From: Brevibacterium renqingii
GTDB taxonomy: Bacteria > Actinomycetota > Actinomycetes > Actinomycetales > Brevibacteriaceae
Length of the DNA stretch: 64,000 bases
NCBI RefSeq assembly: GCF_017808105.1
Contig: NZ_JADBHF010000001.1
Span: 1-64,000, forward strand
Direction of reading: 5' to 3'
Shown: positions 8,810 through 16,870 of the stretch, piece after piece
How positions within the stretch are numbered: position 1 is the stretch's first letter
Layout of the letters: the number at the start of each line of letters is the position of its first letter
The notes under the pieces: model-generated
Seen by the model: only the letters and a program-made list of their open reading frames with translations
What the model was told of the DNA's origin: nothing
Databases searched by the model: none
Translations under genes and position numbers: made by a program

Positions 8810-10672
8810 TCAGGAACGTGCGGCGATCACGGCCGAGCGGAAACGGCCGAAGCCCCATCCGATGTCCCTGATCTCGACGCGTGCGGCACCGAGTCCGCGC
8901 AGAGCCGCGGCGAGGCCGCCGGTGGTCAGGGACGGGTTCCCGGTGGTGGCCAGGGTCGTGATGAGCTCCTCCGCCTGATGGTCGTCGCTCTCGGCGTCAT
9001 CGGTGAACGCTTCGACGAGGACCAGCGTCCGGCTCGCGGCGAGCATCCGACGAAGCAGTGAGTCCACCTCCGGTCGGGACCGTCCGGACAGACCGGCGAT
9101 GACGAGGGTGCAGTCGACGCTCGGCCAGGCTCGTCGCCCGGCCAGGGCCTCCGAGCCGGGAGTGTGAACCGTCCGCCCGGCATCCGGGGCCTTCCGTGTC
9201 AGGGCGGCCGCCGTCTCGGCGTCGACGTCGCCGGCTACGGCGAGGTCCGCGGCCGTGGCCACGGGTTCGAGGTCGAGGATGGGGTCGAGGACGTACTGGA
9301 GGTGGTCGAGGCTGTGTCTGCGATGGGCGGCGTCGAGCTCGGGGTCGGCAGCACGCTGGGCATGCCAGGTGGAAGCCTCGATCGCCGAGGCCCGGGAGGT
9401 GCGGGCGGCGAATCCGCCGCGGAGTACGTCGACGAGATCGACGAGGGAGAAGAGGTCGAGCAGCGCCGGATCGCTCAGGTCGAGCCCGTCGGCGGCGCCG
9501 TCGCCGGTGAGGACCGCTCCGGTCGGGGTGTTGCGATAGGTGTCGTCCTTGCGGGCGAGGAGCCCGAGGGAGCACATGGCCGTCAGCACCGCCTGTGCGC
9601 GTTCGGAGTCGATGCCGAGTTCGGCGGCGATCGCCTCGGTGGTGGACGCTCCCCCGGCGACGAGGTCGTTGATGCCGAGGGTGACGGCGGTCCGGGTGAT
9701 GATCGCGGGGAGCAGTTCGGTCATTTCGTGGACCTGATGGACGACATCGCGGGTGCTGGTCGGCTCGGCGGAGTCCTCGGCATCGGAGGCGGTCGCCGCG
9801 ATCGGACTCGTCTCGGCGGGGCGCGCTTCGGCGGGTGTCTCCTCGGCAGGAGCGACGGGGCGCGTCGGCATCTTCCGCCAGTAGCCGACGACCTCGACGT
9901 CCTCCTTCGGCAGGCCGAGGTCACGTCGCAGGAAGCGGCGGATGGGCGCGATGGTCAGGGTCTCGCCCGCGCACCAGGCGAAGGTGCGGCCTGCGGGCAG
10001 CCTGAGGCTCTTCACGGCTTCGCGCATGAGGCGCGACTCGCCCGGAGCCGCAGAGCCGCGGACGAGCCAGTCGATCTCGACGTCGGCCTTCGTGGGGATT
10101 TCCTGGATGTCATCGGCGGTTGGGACCTCGACGATGATGTGGCCCCGGGTGCCGGCGGGCACCTCTTCGAGCCAGCGTCCGACCGCAGGCAGGGCCGTCT
10201 CGTCGGCGATGAGCAGATGGAAGTCGATTCCCTCGGCCAGGCCCGCGCAGGTCTTCGGTCCCGCGAAGCTGATGCGATCGCCGACCGCGACGTCGCAGGC
10301 CCAGTCGGAGGCGAGGCCGGAATCGTGGCGGACGACGTCGACGGCGAAGGAGTTCGTCGCAGGGTCGACGCTCCGGACGGTGTAATCACGGGCGCGGTCG
10401 AGCGCTTCGCGGTTCCACTTGAAGCGGAACTCCTCCTGCTCGCCGATGTCGAGGGAGGCGCCGTCGGACGGCGGGATCACGAGTTTCACATGATCGTCGA
10501 AACCCTCGGAGCGGAATGCAGGCCGTGGCATCCCGTCGACCTCACCGGCCGCCAGCTGATCGCCTGAGAGCGTCAGGCGTCGCATGTTCGGGGTGATGTC
10601 CGCGATGCCGGTGACTTCCGCCTCACGCAGGATGATCGGCAGCACCTGCATGGGCCTGGAAGTTCGCGGCAT
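8810..10672 (-). CDS. Siderophore-interacting protein fused to a methyltransferase-like domain
   Basis: The protein is 620 residues, about twice the usual size. Residues 1-268 are a complete siderophore-interacting (ViuB-type) ferric-siderophore reductase, with the flavin motif RDYTVR at 95-100 and the NAD(P)H-side FAWCAGE at 231-237. After a Pro/Ala/Glu linker (270-305), residues 310-395 look like the dimerisation winged helix of plant-type O-methyltransferases (TLGINDLVAGGASTTEAIAAELG). Residues 400-620 resemble the catalytic fold, but the glycine-rich SAM loop is replaced by AADLAVAGDVD near 473. The second half is probably not an active methyltransferase. Start: ATG with GGAG 8 bp upstream. 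An iron box lies 118 bp upstream. Confidence 0.85.
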   Translation of the reverse strand: MPRTSRPMQVLPIILREAEVTGIADITPNMRRLTLSGDQLAAGEVDGMPRPAFRSEGFDDHVKLVIPPSDGASLDIGEQEEFRFKWNREALDRARDYTVRSVDPATNSFAVDVVRHDSGLASDWACDVAVGDRISFAGPKTCAGLAEGIDFHLLIADETALPAVGRWLEEVPAGTRGHIIVEVPTADDIQEIPTKADVEIDWLVRGSAAPGESRLMREAVKSLRLPAGRTFAWCAGETLTIAPIRRFLRRDLGLPKEDVEVVGYWRKMPTRPVAPAEETPAEARPAETSPIAATASDAEDSAEPTSTRDVVHQVHEMTELLPAIITRTAVTLGINDLVAGGASTTEAIAAELGIDSERAQAVLTAMCSLGLLARKDDTYRNTPTGAVLTGDGAADGLDLSDPALLDLFSLVDLVDVLRGGFAARTSRASAIEASTWHAQRAADPELDAAHRRHSLDHLQYVLDPILDLEPVATAADLAVAGDVDAETAAALTRKAPDAGRTVHTPGSEALAGRRAWPSVDCTLVIAGLSGRSRPEVDSLLRRMLAASRTLVLVEAFTDDAESDDHQAEELITTLATTGNPSLTTGGLAAALRGLGAARVEIRDIGWGFGRFRSAVIAARS

Positions 10673-10789
10673 GGATTCAGCTCCGAGGATCTCTTGACGT
10701 ATGAAACAGCGAGAAACAGAGAAGCCGGACCAGCCACTTCAAGCAGGTGTGTCAACTGCCTTAGGCAAGACCGATGTTCCCTATATCTC

Positions 10790-10808
10790 ATAGGTGAGCC
10801 TAACCTGA
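10790..10808 (-). promoter_or_regulatory. IdeR/DtxR-type iron box
   Basis: The 19-mer ATAGGTGAGCCTAACCTGA matches the DtxR/IdeR consensus palindrome (TTAGGTTAGGCTAACCTAA) at 15 of 19 positions. It lies 118 bp upstream of the siderophore-interacting protein gene, which is exactly the kind of gene this repressor controls. A partial second half-site (TTAGGCAAG) is at 10761-10769. I infer iron-dependent repression of the two downstream genes. Confidence 0.75.
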
Positions 10809-10897
10809 TATTCGAGACGGCGCAACAGATCCGCGCGATCTCTCCCGATACCGCCTCGGGCCGGCAGCCGCCTCATCAGCCAGGCGCGCACGCGCCG

Positions 10898-11554
10898 TCA
10901 GTCGTCGGCCTCAGCGGCGAGCGTCCTCCGTACCGCACGGAGAGTCAGCTCGAGTCCGTGCCGCCGCGGATCAGAGTCGGAGCCCTCTCCGACGACGCCG
11001 AAGAGGTGGCCCGATCCGATGGTGAGGAAGACGTACATCGCCGCCCACGTCAATGGCACCTCATTCGTGATCGAACCATCGGACTGCCCTCGGGCGATGA
11101 TCCTCTCGAGGACGTCGTCGCCTCCCCTCTCCGCGGGTCCGCCCTCTGCCGGTGCGCCCTCCGCAGACTCGGCCCCCGCGGGTTCGGCCCGGCTCTCGCG
11201 ACCCACCTCGGCGAAGACGTCATCGGTGATGATCGGTTCGTCCGCGAACATCAGGGTGAGGACCTCGGGGACCGTGAACAGCCGCTCGCACACCCGCTCG
11301 ACGGCCTCGAGGCCCGAACCGACATCGGGGCGGGCGTCCATGACGGCCGCACCGAACATGCGCGCACCGAGGCGGGCCACCTCGGCGACGAGGGCCTCCC
11401 GATCCCCGAAGTGACGATAGAGAGTCGTCCGCCCGACGCCGATCGCCCGGGCGATCTCGAGCATCGAGGCCTGCGAGTTCTCGGCGAGGACCGACAGCGA
11501 CTCCCTGAGCAGAGCCTCCCGACCGAGTCTCCGCATACCGGCGGCTTCGGACAC
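10898..11554 (-). CDS. TetR-family transcriptional regulator
   Basis: The N-terminal TetR helix-turn-helix is clear (ESLSVLAENSQASMLEIARAIGVGRTTLYRHFGDREALVAEV, about residues 15-57). The C-terminal ligand domain is typical in length, with a Glu/Ala/Gly-rich insertion around residues 125-145. The GTG at 11554 is preferred as start because GGGAG lies upstream, though the spacing (about 11 bp) is long; the ATG at 11536 is the alternative. It is divergent from the YqeB-like membrane protein gene, and a perfect dyad lies between them, so the pair is probably a regulator and its target. Confidence 0.85.
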   Translation of the reverse strand: MSEAAGMRRLGREALLRESLSVLAENSQASMLEIARAIGVGRTTLYRHFGDREALVAEVARLGARMFGAAVMDARPDVGSGLEAVERVCERLFTVPEVLTLMFADEPIITDDVFAEVGRESRAEPAGAESAEGAPAEGGPAERGGDDVLERIIARGQSDGSITNEVPLTWAAMYVFLTIGSGHLFGVVGEGSDSDPRRHGLELTLRAVRRTLAAEADD

Positions 11555-11604
11555 GCGCGAATCATCTCCCTCATCAGCGAATACGCATCTAATGGAACAG
11601 TCAT

Positions 11605-11619
11605 GTACCAGTTTGGTAC
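11605..11619. promoter_or_regulatory. TetR operator candidate
   Basis: GTACCA-GTT-TGGTAC is a perfect inverted repeat with 6-bp arms in the 98-bp space between the divergent TetR gene and the YqeB-like gene. This placement is the normal one for a TetR autoregulatory operator. Confidence 0.6.
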
Positions 11620-11652
11620 GATTGTATCCCAGTCTCGGAAGCGAGGATCGAC

Positions 11653-12156
11653 GTGAGCACGGACAATCATCACTCCGGCGCATCTGCCGGGCCCGCCGTC
11701 TTCAAACTCACCCGCACTGACGTCATCGTCATCGGCGTCGTCTGCGTGGGCCTGGGGATCGCCCTCGGCTTCCTCCTGCCCGCACTGGGCTCCTTGGCCG
11801 CGAAGTTCCCCATCCCCTTCGGCGATCCGATCGAGAAGCTCAGCAGCTTCGACCAGCCCTGGGTGGTGACCATCAGGCCGATCGTCGGGGCGGCCCTCGG
11901 AGTCATCGCCACCGCCGTCATCGCCGGCTCGAACACTCCCGTTCTCGTCGACGATGACGAGATCGTCATCGGCCGCGAGAACGACCACCCGCTGCGCATC
12001 TCCCGCACCTCCTTCTCCACCGCGTACTTCGCCGACGGCAAGCTGACCATCCTCACCGAGGGCGGCCATCAGGCCTTCAGAGGCGAGGTCGAGGGCAAGA
12101 AGGACTCGGTCGCCGCGGCCTTCACCTCGCGCGGGTATCGCTGGGGCGAGATCTGA
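11653..12156 (+). CDS. YqeB-like conserved membrane protein
   Basis: The 167-residue protein has two membrane helices (about residues 23-46 and 74-92) separated by a short external-looking loop. A C-terminal soluble beta-rich domain follows (VLVDDDEIVIGRENDHPLRISRTSFSTAYF), which resembles the PH-like tail of YqeB-type proteins. Function is not known. The GTG start at 11653 has GAGGA 5 bp upstream. It is divergent from a TetR regulator and likely controlled by it. The 177 bp after it (12157-12333) hold the dyad described next. Confidence 0.65.
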   Translation: MSTDNHHSGASAGPAVFKLTRTDVIVIGVVCVGLGIALGFLLPALGSLAAKFPIPFGDPIEKLSSFDQPWVVTIRPIVGAALGVIATAVIAGSNTPVLVDDDEIVIGRENDHPLRISRTSFSTAYFADGKLTILTEGGHQAFRGEVEGKKDSVAAAFTSRGYRWGEI

Positions 12157-12305
12157 AGGAGCCGGGAAACAACGCACCCGCGTCCGACAGCGCCCCTCAC
12201 GCACCCGGGCCAAACGTCCATGCGACCCGCCTGAACCTGCCCCTTCGTCCCGAGTTGACGGCACGAATGGCCGCCCGTCCTCGACTGGCGCGCAGCCATG
12301 GATCA

Positions 12306-12324
12306 GTGACGTGCCTCACGTCAC
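12306..12324. promoter_or_regulatory. Perfect dyad at the E1 alpha start
   Basis: GTGACGTG-CCT-CACGTCAC has perfect 8-bp arms and ends 9 bp before the ATG of the 2-oxoacid dehydrogenase E1 alpha gene. It could be an operator downstream of, or overlapping, the promoter, or a hairpin hiding the translation start, since no good ribosome binding site is otherwise visible here. Confidence 0.6.
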
Positions 12325-12333
12325 CATGGGGTC

Positions 12334-13440
12334 ATGACCATCGACGTTCCCACCACAGGCCGCTCACTGCCCCAGCTGCAGCCGATCAGCTTCATCGACG
12401 CGGATGGCCGGCTCACCGACACTCCGACGGCAGGGCTGCGGATTCCCGGCGACCGCACTCTGACCGGTCTCTACCGGCAGATGGTCTTCGTCCGACGGTT
12501 CGAAGCGCAGGTCACGCACCTGACCCGACAGGGGCGGCTCGCGACCTACCCCTCGGCGGCCGGTCAGGAAGCCGCCGAGGTGGGGGCCACGACCGCGCTG
12601 GCCCCCGGCGATTGGCTCTTCCCCACCTACCGCGATTCGGCAGCGCTGCTGACCCGCGGTGTGCCGGTGGGCGAGATCCTCGCAGCCTTCCGCGGCGACT
12701 GGCACTGCGGCTTCGACCCGAACGAATACCACACCTCGCCAGCGGCGACACCGCTGGCGACGCAGACCCTGCACGCCACGGGCTTCGCCATGGCGGCGAA
12801 GCTGAAGGGAGCGGATGCGGCGACTCTGACCTTCCTCGGCGATGGTGCCAGCAGTGAGGGCGACGCCCACGAGGCCTTCAACTTCGCCTCCGTGTGGCAG
12901 ACGCCGACCGTGTTCGTCCTCCAGAACAACCAGTACGCTATCTCGACCCCGCTGCGGGAGCAGACCAACGCGACCATGCTCGCCGACCGGGCCGCGGGCT
13001 ACGGGATGCCGGGCCTGCGGGTCGACGGCAATGACGTCGCGGCCGTGTTCGCCGCCGTCACCGCCGCCCTCGAGCGCGGTCGCAACGGGGACGGGCCGAC
13101 CCTCATCGAGTGCCTGACCTACCGGATGGAGTCGCATACGAACTCCGATGATCCGACGAAGTACCGCGAGGCCGAGGAGGTCGAGCACTGGAGGCAGTTC
13201 GATCCCATCGACCGTCTCGAGAAGTATCTGCGGTCGACCGGCGCCGTCGACGACGCCGGCATCGAGGAGATCGCCGCGGCCGCCGAGGCCCTGGCCGAGT
13301 CCGTCCGCGACGCGATGAACCGCGAGGCCGAGATCGACCCGCTCGAGCTCTTCGCCCACGTGTACGCGCAGCCGCGCACCGATCTCGCCGAACAGCAGCA
13401 GGTCCTCGAAGCCGAACTCGCAGCGGCAGGTCGGGCATGA
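12334..13440 (+). CDS. 2-oxoacid dehydrogenase E1 alpha subunit (branched-chain or pyruvate)
   Basis: This 368-residue thiamine diphosphate enzyme subunit decarboxylates a 2-oxoacid as part of a multienzyme complex. The ThDP motif GDGASSEGDAHEAFNFA with QNNQYAIS spans residues 169-207, and FPTYRDSAALL and YRMESHTNSDDP are family hallmarks. It overlaps the E1 beta start by 4 bp, and E2 follows, so the three are co-translated. The substrate is not decidable from sequence. Actinobacteria normally oxidise pyruvate with a homodimeric AceE, so the heterotetrameric type here favours branched-chain 2-oxoacids. No E3 gene is adjacent. Confidence 0.9.
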   Translation: MTIDVPTTGRSLPQLQPISFIDADGRLTDTPTAGLRIPGDRTLTGLYRQMVFVRRFEAQVTHLTRQGRLATYPSAAGQEAAEVGATTALAPGDWLFPTYRDSAALLTRGVPVGEILAAFRGDWHCGFDPNEYHTSPAATPLATQTLHATGFAMAAKLKGADAATLTFLGDGASSEGDAHEAFNFASVWQTPTVFVLQNNQYAISTPLREQTNATMLADRAAGYGMPGLRVDGNDVAAVFAAVTAALERGRNGDGPTLIECLTYRMESHTNSDDPTKYREAEEVEHWRQFDPIDRLEKYLRSTGAVDDAGIEEIAAAAEALAESVRDAMNREAEIDPLELFAHVYAQPRTDLAEQQQVLEAELAAAGRA

Positions 13441-14462
13441 GCGTCGAAGTCGACACGAGCACTCGGACCCCTTCGGCCCCCGCCGCGGAAGCGGTGACGA
13501 TGGCGAAGGCGCTGAACCGGGCCCTGCGCGACAGCCTCGCCGAGGACGACACCGTGCTCATCTTCGGCGAGGACGTCGGCCGCCTCGGCGGGGTCTTCCG
13601 CGTCACCGAAGGTCTGCGGGCCGAATTCGGTTCGACCCGGGTGTGGGATTCGCCCCTGGCCGAGTCCGGGATCATCGGCACCGCCATCGGCATGGCCATG
13701 AACGGGATGCGCCCGGTCGTCGAGATGCAGTTCGACGCCTACGCCTACCCCGCGTTCGAGCAGATCGTGTCGCATGTGGCGAAGATGCGCAACCGGACGA
13801 AGGGCAGGGTCGCCCTGCCGATCACGATCCGGATCCCCTACGCCGGCGACATCGGCGGCGTCGAACACCACTCGGACTCCTCCGAGGCCTACTGGACCTC
13901 GACGCCAGGGCTGACCGTCGTCACCCCATCGAATCCGGCCGATGCCTATGCGCTGCTGCGCGAGTCGATCGCCTCCGACGATCCCGTGGTGTTCATGGAG
14001 CCGAAGTCGCGGTACTGGATGAAGGAGACCGTGAGCCTGCCCGTGGCCACGGGGCCGATGCACCGGGCACAGGTGCTCCGCGAAGGCACCGATGCCACGC
14101 TGCTCGCCTACGGTCCGACCGTGCGCACCGCGCTGGACTCCGCGGAAGCAGGCGCCGAGCACGGCCTGTCCGTCGAGGTCATCGACCTGCGCACGCTCTC
14201 ACCGTTCGACGACGAGACCGTGTCCGCCTCGGTGCGCAAAACCTCGCGGGCGGCGATCATCCACGAGGCCGCCCGGTTCGGCGGCTACGGCGCCGAGGTG
14301 GCCGCCCGCCTCACCGAACGCAACTTCACCCATCTGTCGGCCCCGATCCTGCGGATCACCGGGTTCGACGTGCCCTACCCGTCCCCCAAGCTCGAGGAGT
14401 ACTTCTTGCCCACCGTCGAACGCGTGCTCGATGCGCTCGAGTCCTGGGACTGGGAGCTGTGA
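13437..14462 (+). CDS. 2-oxoacid dehydrogenase E1 beta subunit
   Basis: The 341-residue beta subunit completes the E1 active site. Recognisable segments are LIFGEDVGRLGGVFRVTEGL, PLAESGIIGTAIGMAMNGM, the region around EMQFDAYAYPAFEQIVSH and the C-terminal EVIDLRTLSPFDDETV. The ATG overlaps the E1 alpha stop (ATGA), and the stop overlaps the E2 start by one base (TGATG). That implies tight stoichiometric coupling of the three products. Confidence 0.93.
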   Translation: MSVEVDTSTRTPSAPAAEAVTMAKALNRALRDSLAEDDTVLIFGEDVGRLGGVFRVTEGLRAEFGSTRVWDSPLAESGIIGTAIGMAMNGMRPVVEMQFDAYAYPAFEQIVSHVAKMRNRTKGRVALPITIRIPYAGDIGGVEHHSDSSEAYWTSTPGLTVVTPSNPADAYALLRESIASDDPVVFMEPKSRYWMKETVSLPVATGPMHRAQVLREGTDATLLAYGPTVRTALDSAEAGAEHGLSVEVIDLRTLSPFDDETVSASVRKTSRAAIIHEAARFGGYGAEVAARLTERNFTHLSAPILRITGFDVPYPSPKLEEYFLPTVERVLDALESWDWEL

Positions 14463-15721
14463 TGAGTGCGGATCTGGGCACCGGCACGCGCGAGTTCATC
14501 CTCCCCGACCTCGGCGAGGGGCTGACCGAGGCCGAACTGATCTCGTGGAAGGTCGCCGTCGGCGACGAGGTCCACGTCGATCAGATGGTCGTCGAGGTCG
14601 AATCCGCCAAGTCCGTCGTCGAACTCCCCTGCCCCTACGCCGGACGCATCATCAGCCTCCACGCCGCGGCCGGTGACACCGTCACCGCCGGTCAGGTCCT
14701 GTTCTCCGTCGCCGAGGCGGAGGCAGAGTCCGGCGGCGCGAACCTCATCGGCTACGGCACTTCCGAACCGAAGACCAGGTCGACGAGGAACCGCTCGTTC
14801 GGCGCGAAGAGAGCCCCCGAGCTTGTCTCCCCCGTGTCATCGCCTCTCGTGCGCAGGCTCGCGAAGGACCACGGGATCAGCGCCAAGCACCTGCCCGGCA
14901 GCGGTCCCGGCGGAGTCGTGACGAGGGCCGATGTCCTCGCCGCCATCGAATCCGGGACCTCCCAACCGCAGATGCCCACCGGATCGGGAACCGCCCCGGC
15001 GGGGGAGCCTGCAGCAGCAGTGGCCGGCGACCGCGACACCCGCACCCCGATCACGGGGCTGCGGAAGGTCGTCTCCGAACGCCTGGCGAAGTCGCGGCAG
15101 GAGATCCCCGAGGCGACGATCTGGCTCGACGTCGACGCCACCGAACTGCTGGCCACGAACCGCGTCCTCGAAGAGCGCACGGGCGAGAAGTACTCGCTGC
15201 TGTCCCTCGTCGCCCGCTTCGTCATCGCCGGCCTCAGGAAGTTCCCGATCCTCAACTCCTCGATCGACACCGCAGCCGGTGAGATCGTCACCCACGGCGA
15301 CATCAACCTCGGCTTAGCCGCGCAGACGCCGCGCGGTCTCATGGTCCCCGTCGTCCACGGAGCCGATGGGATGAGCCTGCGGCAGCTGCGGGACTCCGTG
15401 GCCGCGACCGTGGACAAGGCCGGCACCGGCAGGTTCGATCCGGCCGAGCTGACCGGCGGCACGTTCACGCTCAACAACTACGGCGTCTTCGGCGTCGACG
15501 GATCCGCGCCGATCATCAACCTGCCCGAGGTCGCCATGCTCGGCCTGGGGCGGATCAAGGAGCGCCCGTGGGTCGTCGACGGTGAGCTCACCGTCCGCAG
15601 GGTCATGTACTTGAGCTTCGTCTTCGATCACCGCGCCTGCGACGGCGCCGAGCCGAGCGAGTTCCTCACCTTCGTCGCCGACTGCATCGAGAACCCGATC
15701 TCTCTGCTGCCCGAGCTCTGA
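14462..15721 (+). CDS. Dihydrolipoamide acyltransferase (E2)
   Basis: The 419-residue core enzyme transfers the acyl group to CoA. Residues 10-85 form one lipoyl domain with the lipoylated lysine in VESAKSVVE. A peripheral subunit-binding domain is near 125-165 (SPLVRRLAKDHGISAKHLPGSGPGGVVTRADV). The rest is the catalytic domain, ending in the active-site motif DHRACDG. Only one lipoyl domain is present, as in branched-chain complexes. The last 56 bp overlap the 3' end of the convergent FUSC-type gene. Confidence 0.93.
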   Translation: MSADLGTGTREFILPDLGEGLTEAELISWKVAVGDEVHVDQMVVEVESAKSVVELPCPYAGRIISLHAAAGDTVTAGQVLFSVAEAEAESGGANLIGYGTSEPKTRSTRNRSFGAKRAPELVSPVSSPLVRRLAKDHGISAKHLPGSGPGGVVTRADVLAAIESGTSQPQMPTGSGTAPAGEPAAAVAGDRDTRTPITGLRKVVSERLAKSRQEIPEATIWLDVDATELLATNRVLEERTGEKYSLLSLVARFVIAGLRKFPILNSSIDTAAGEIVTHGDINLGLAAQTPRGLMVPVVHGADGMSLRQLRDSVAATVDKAGTGRFDPAELTGGTFTLNNYGVFGVDGSAPIINLPEVAMLGLGRIKERPWVVDGELTVRRVMYLSFVFDHRACDGAEPSEFLTFVADCIENPISLLPEL

Positions 15722-16859
15722 TCCGCTTCCGCAGCCCTCGGAAGCGGAACGGGAACCGTGATGCGCGAGGCGGCTCGGTGACGTCCACCTCGGCGTCGTG
15801 CTCGTCCATCAGGGTCACCGCCTGTCCGGATTCGACTCCGGCGAAGGTCATGAGGTCGATCGCGGCCATGCGCACGGCCAGATGAGTCTGTCTCCACATC
15901 GTCGCCTCGTCCTCCCCGGGGTCGAAATCGCGGAACGCGGCGAGCGCCCCCTCAGCCGCGTGCTGCCGGTTCTCCCGATCGCCGGGGTCGTGGGCAAGCT
16001 GCCTGATGACCTCGGCGATCCGGGTGACGACCGGGACGCAGTCGCTTCGCTTCTCAGCAGGCACGGCGAGCGCGGATCGAACGAGCAGGAGGACGCTGTT
16101 GTTGAGCAGGTCGAGCTGTCCGGCGTTCTCGCTCTCCTGCACGATCGGTTCCGAACGCCACCACCAGACCGGGGCGCGGCGCGCGGTGCGGCTGCTGTAC
16201 TTGCGGGTGTCAGAGAGCTCGGTGAGTTTGTCCCGCAGGGAGCGCAGACCGCCGATCGCATCCTCGGCGGCACGGTCATCATCGTCCTCGAGTGCCTGGG
16301 ACGCGCGTTCGACGGCTTCTGCCATCGCATCGAGCACATCGCGTTCGGCACGTCTGAGCAGGTCGAGGGGTTGGGCGGGGAACAGGAGCTGGCTGAAGAC
16401 GAGGGCGATTCCTGCGCCGATGAGCGCATCGACGACGCGTTCGGGCCCGAACTCCGGTTTGCCTCCGGCGACCGTGAGGATCGCACCCACGGCTCCCTGC
16501 GCGATGACGAGTCGGCTTCCGTCGCCGGCCAGGGCGATCGTCGTCGCCACCAAGATGCCGATTCCCATGGCGGCGAAGCCGGTGCCGAGGACCTGCAGGG
16601 CGGTCTCACCGACGACGATGCCCAGCAGCACCCCGAAGACCAGATTCACTGCATTCGTGCCTCGCTTGCCCTGGTTCGCGTTGAGCGCGATGAAAGCTGC
16701 GATGGGGGCGAAGAAGGGATTGGGGTGACCCGCCAGATTCAATGCGATCCACCACGCGATGGTCGCCGCCAGCGCCCCTTGGAACAGCGGCCAGAAGGCC
16801 CGGCGCACGCGCGAGAGGGCCTGAGCACCGGCCCTGCGCAGCTGCTGCCAGGTCGACAC
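15666..16859 (-). CDS. FUSC/aromatic-acid-exporter-type membrane protein
   Basis: The 397-residue protein has an N-terminal block of about five or six membrane helices (residues 20-160), with NPFFAPIAAFIALNANQGKRGTNAVNLVFGV typical of FUSC/ArAE proteins. A long helical cytoplasmic part and a very basic C-terminus (RFRGLRKRIRARAAERSGSR) follow. Members move aromatic acids or other organic anions outward, but the substrate here is not known. It starts with GTG at 16859, 11 bp after the MFS sugar-porter gene, so the two probably form an operon. Its basic C-terminal codons overlap the E2 gene tail to tail by 56 bp. Confidence 0.8.
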   Translation of the reverse strand: MSTWQQLRRAGAQALSRVRRAFWPLFQGALAATIAWWIALNLAGHPNPFFAPIAAFIALNANQGKRGTNAVNLVFGVLLGIVVGETALQVLGTGFAAMGIGILVATTIALAGDGSRLVIAQGAVGAILTVAGGKPEFGPERVVDALIGAGIALVFSQLLFPAQPLDLLRRAERDVLDAMAEAVERASQALEDDDDRAAEDAIGGLRSLRDKLTELSDTRKYSSRTARRAPVWWWRSEPIVQESENAGQLDLLNNSVLLLVRSALAVPAEKRSDCVPVVTRIAEVIRQLAHDPGDRENRQHAAEGALAAFRDFDPGEDEATMWRQTHLAVRMAAIDLMTFAGVESGQAVTLMDEHDAEVDVTEPPRASRFPFRFRGLRKRIRARAAERSGSRCSRRRR

Positions 16860-16870
16860 GGGCGTGCCCC

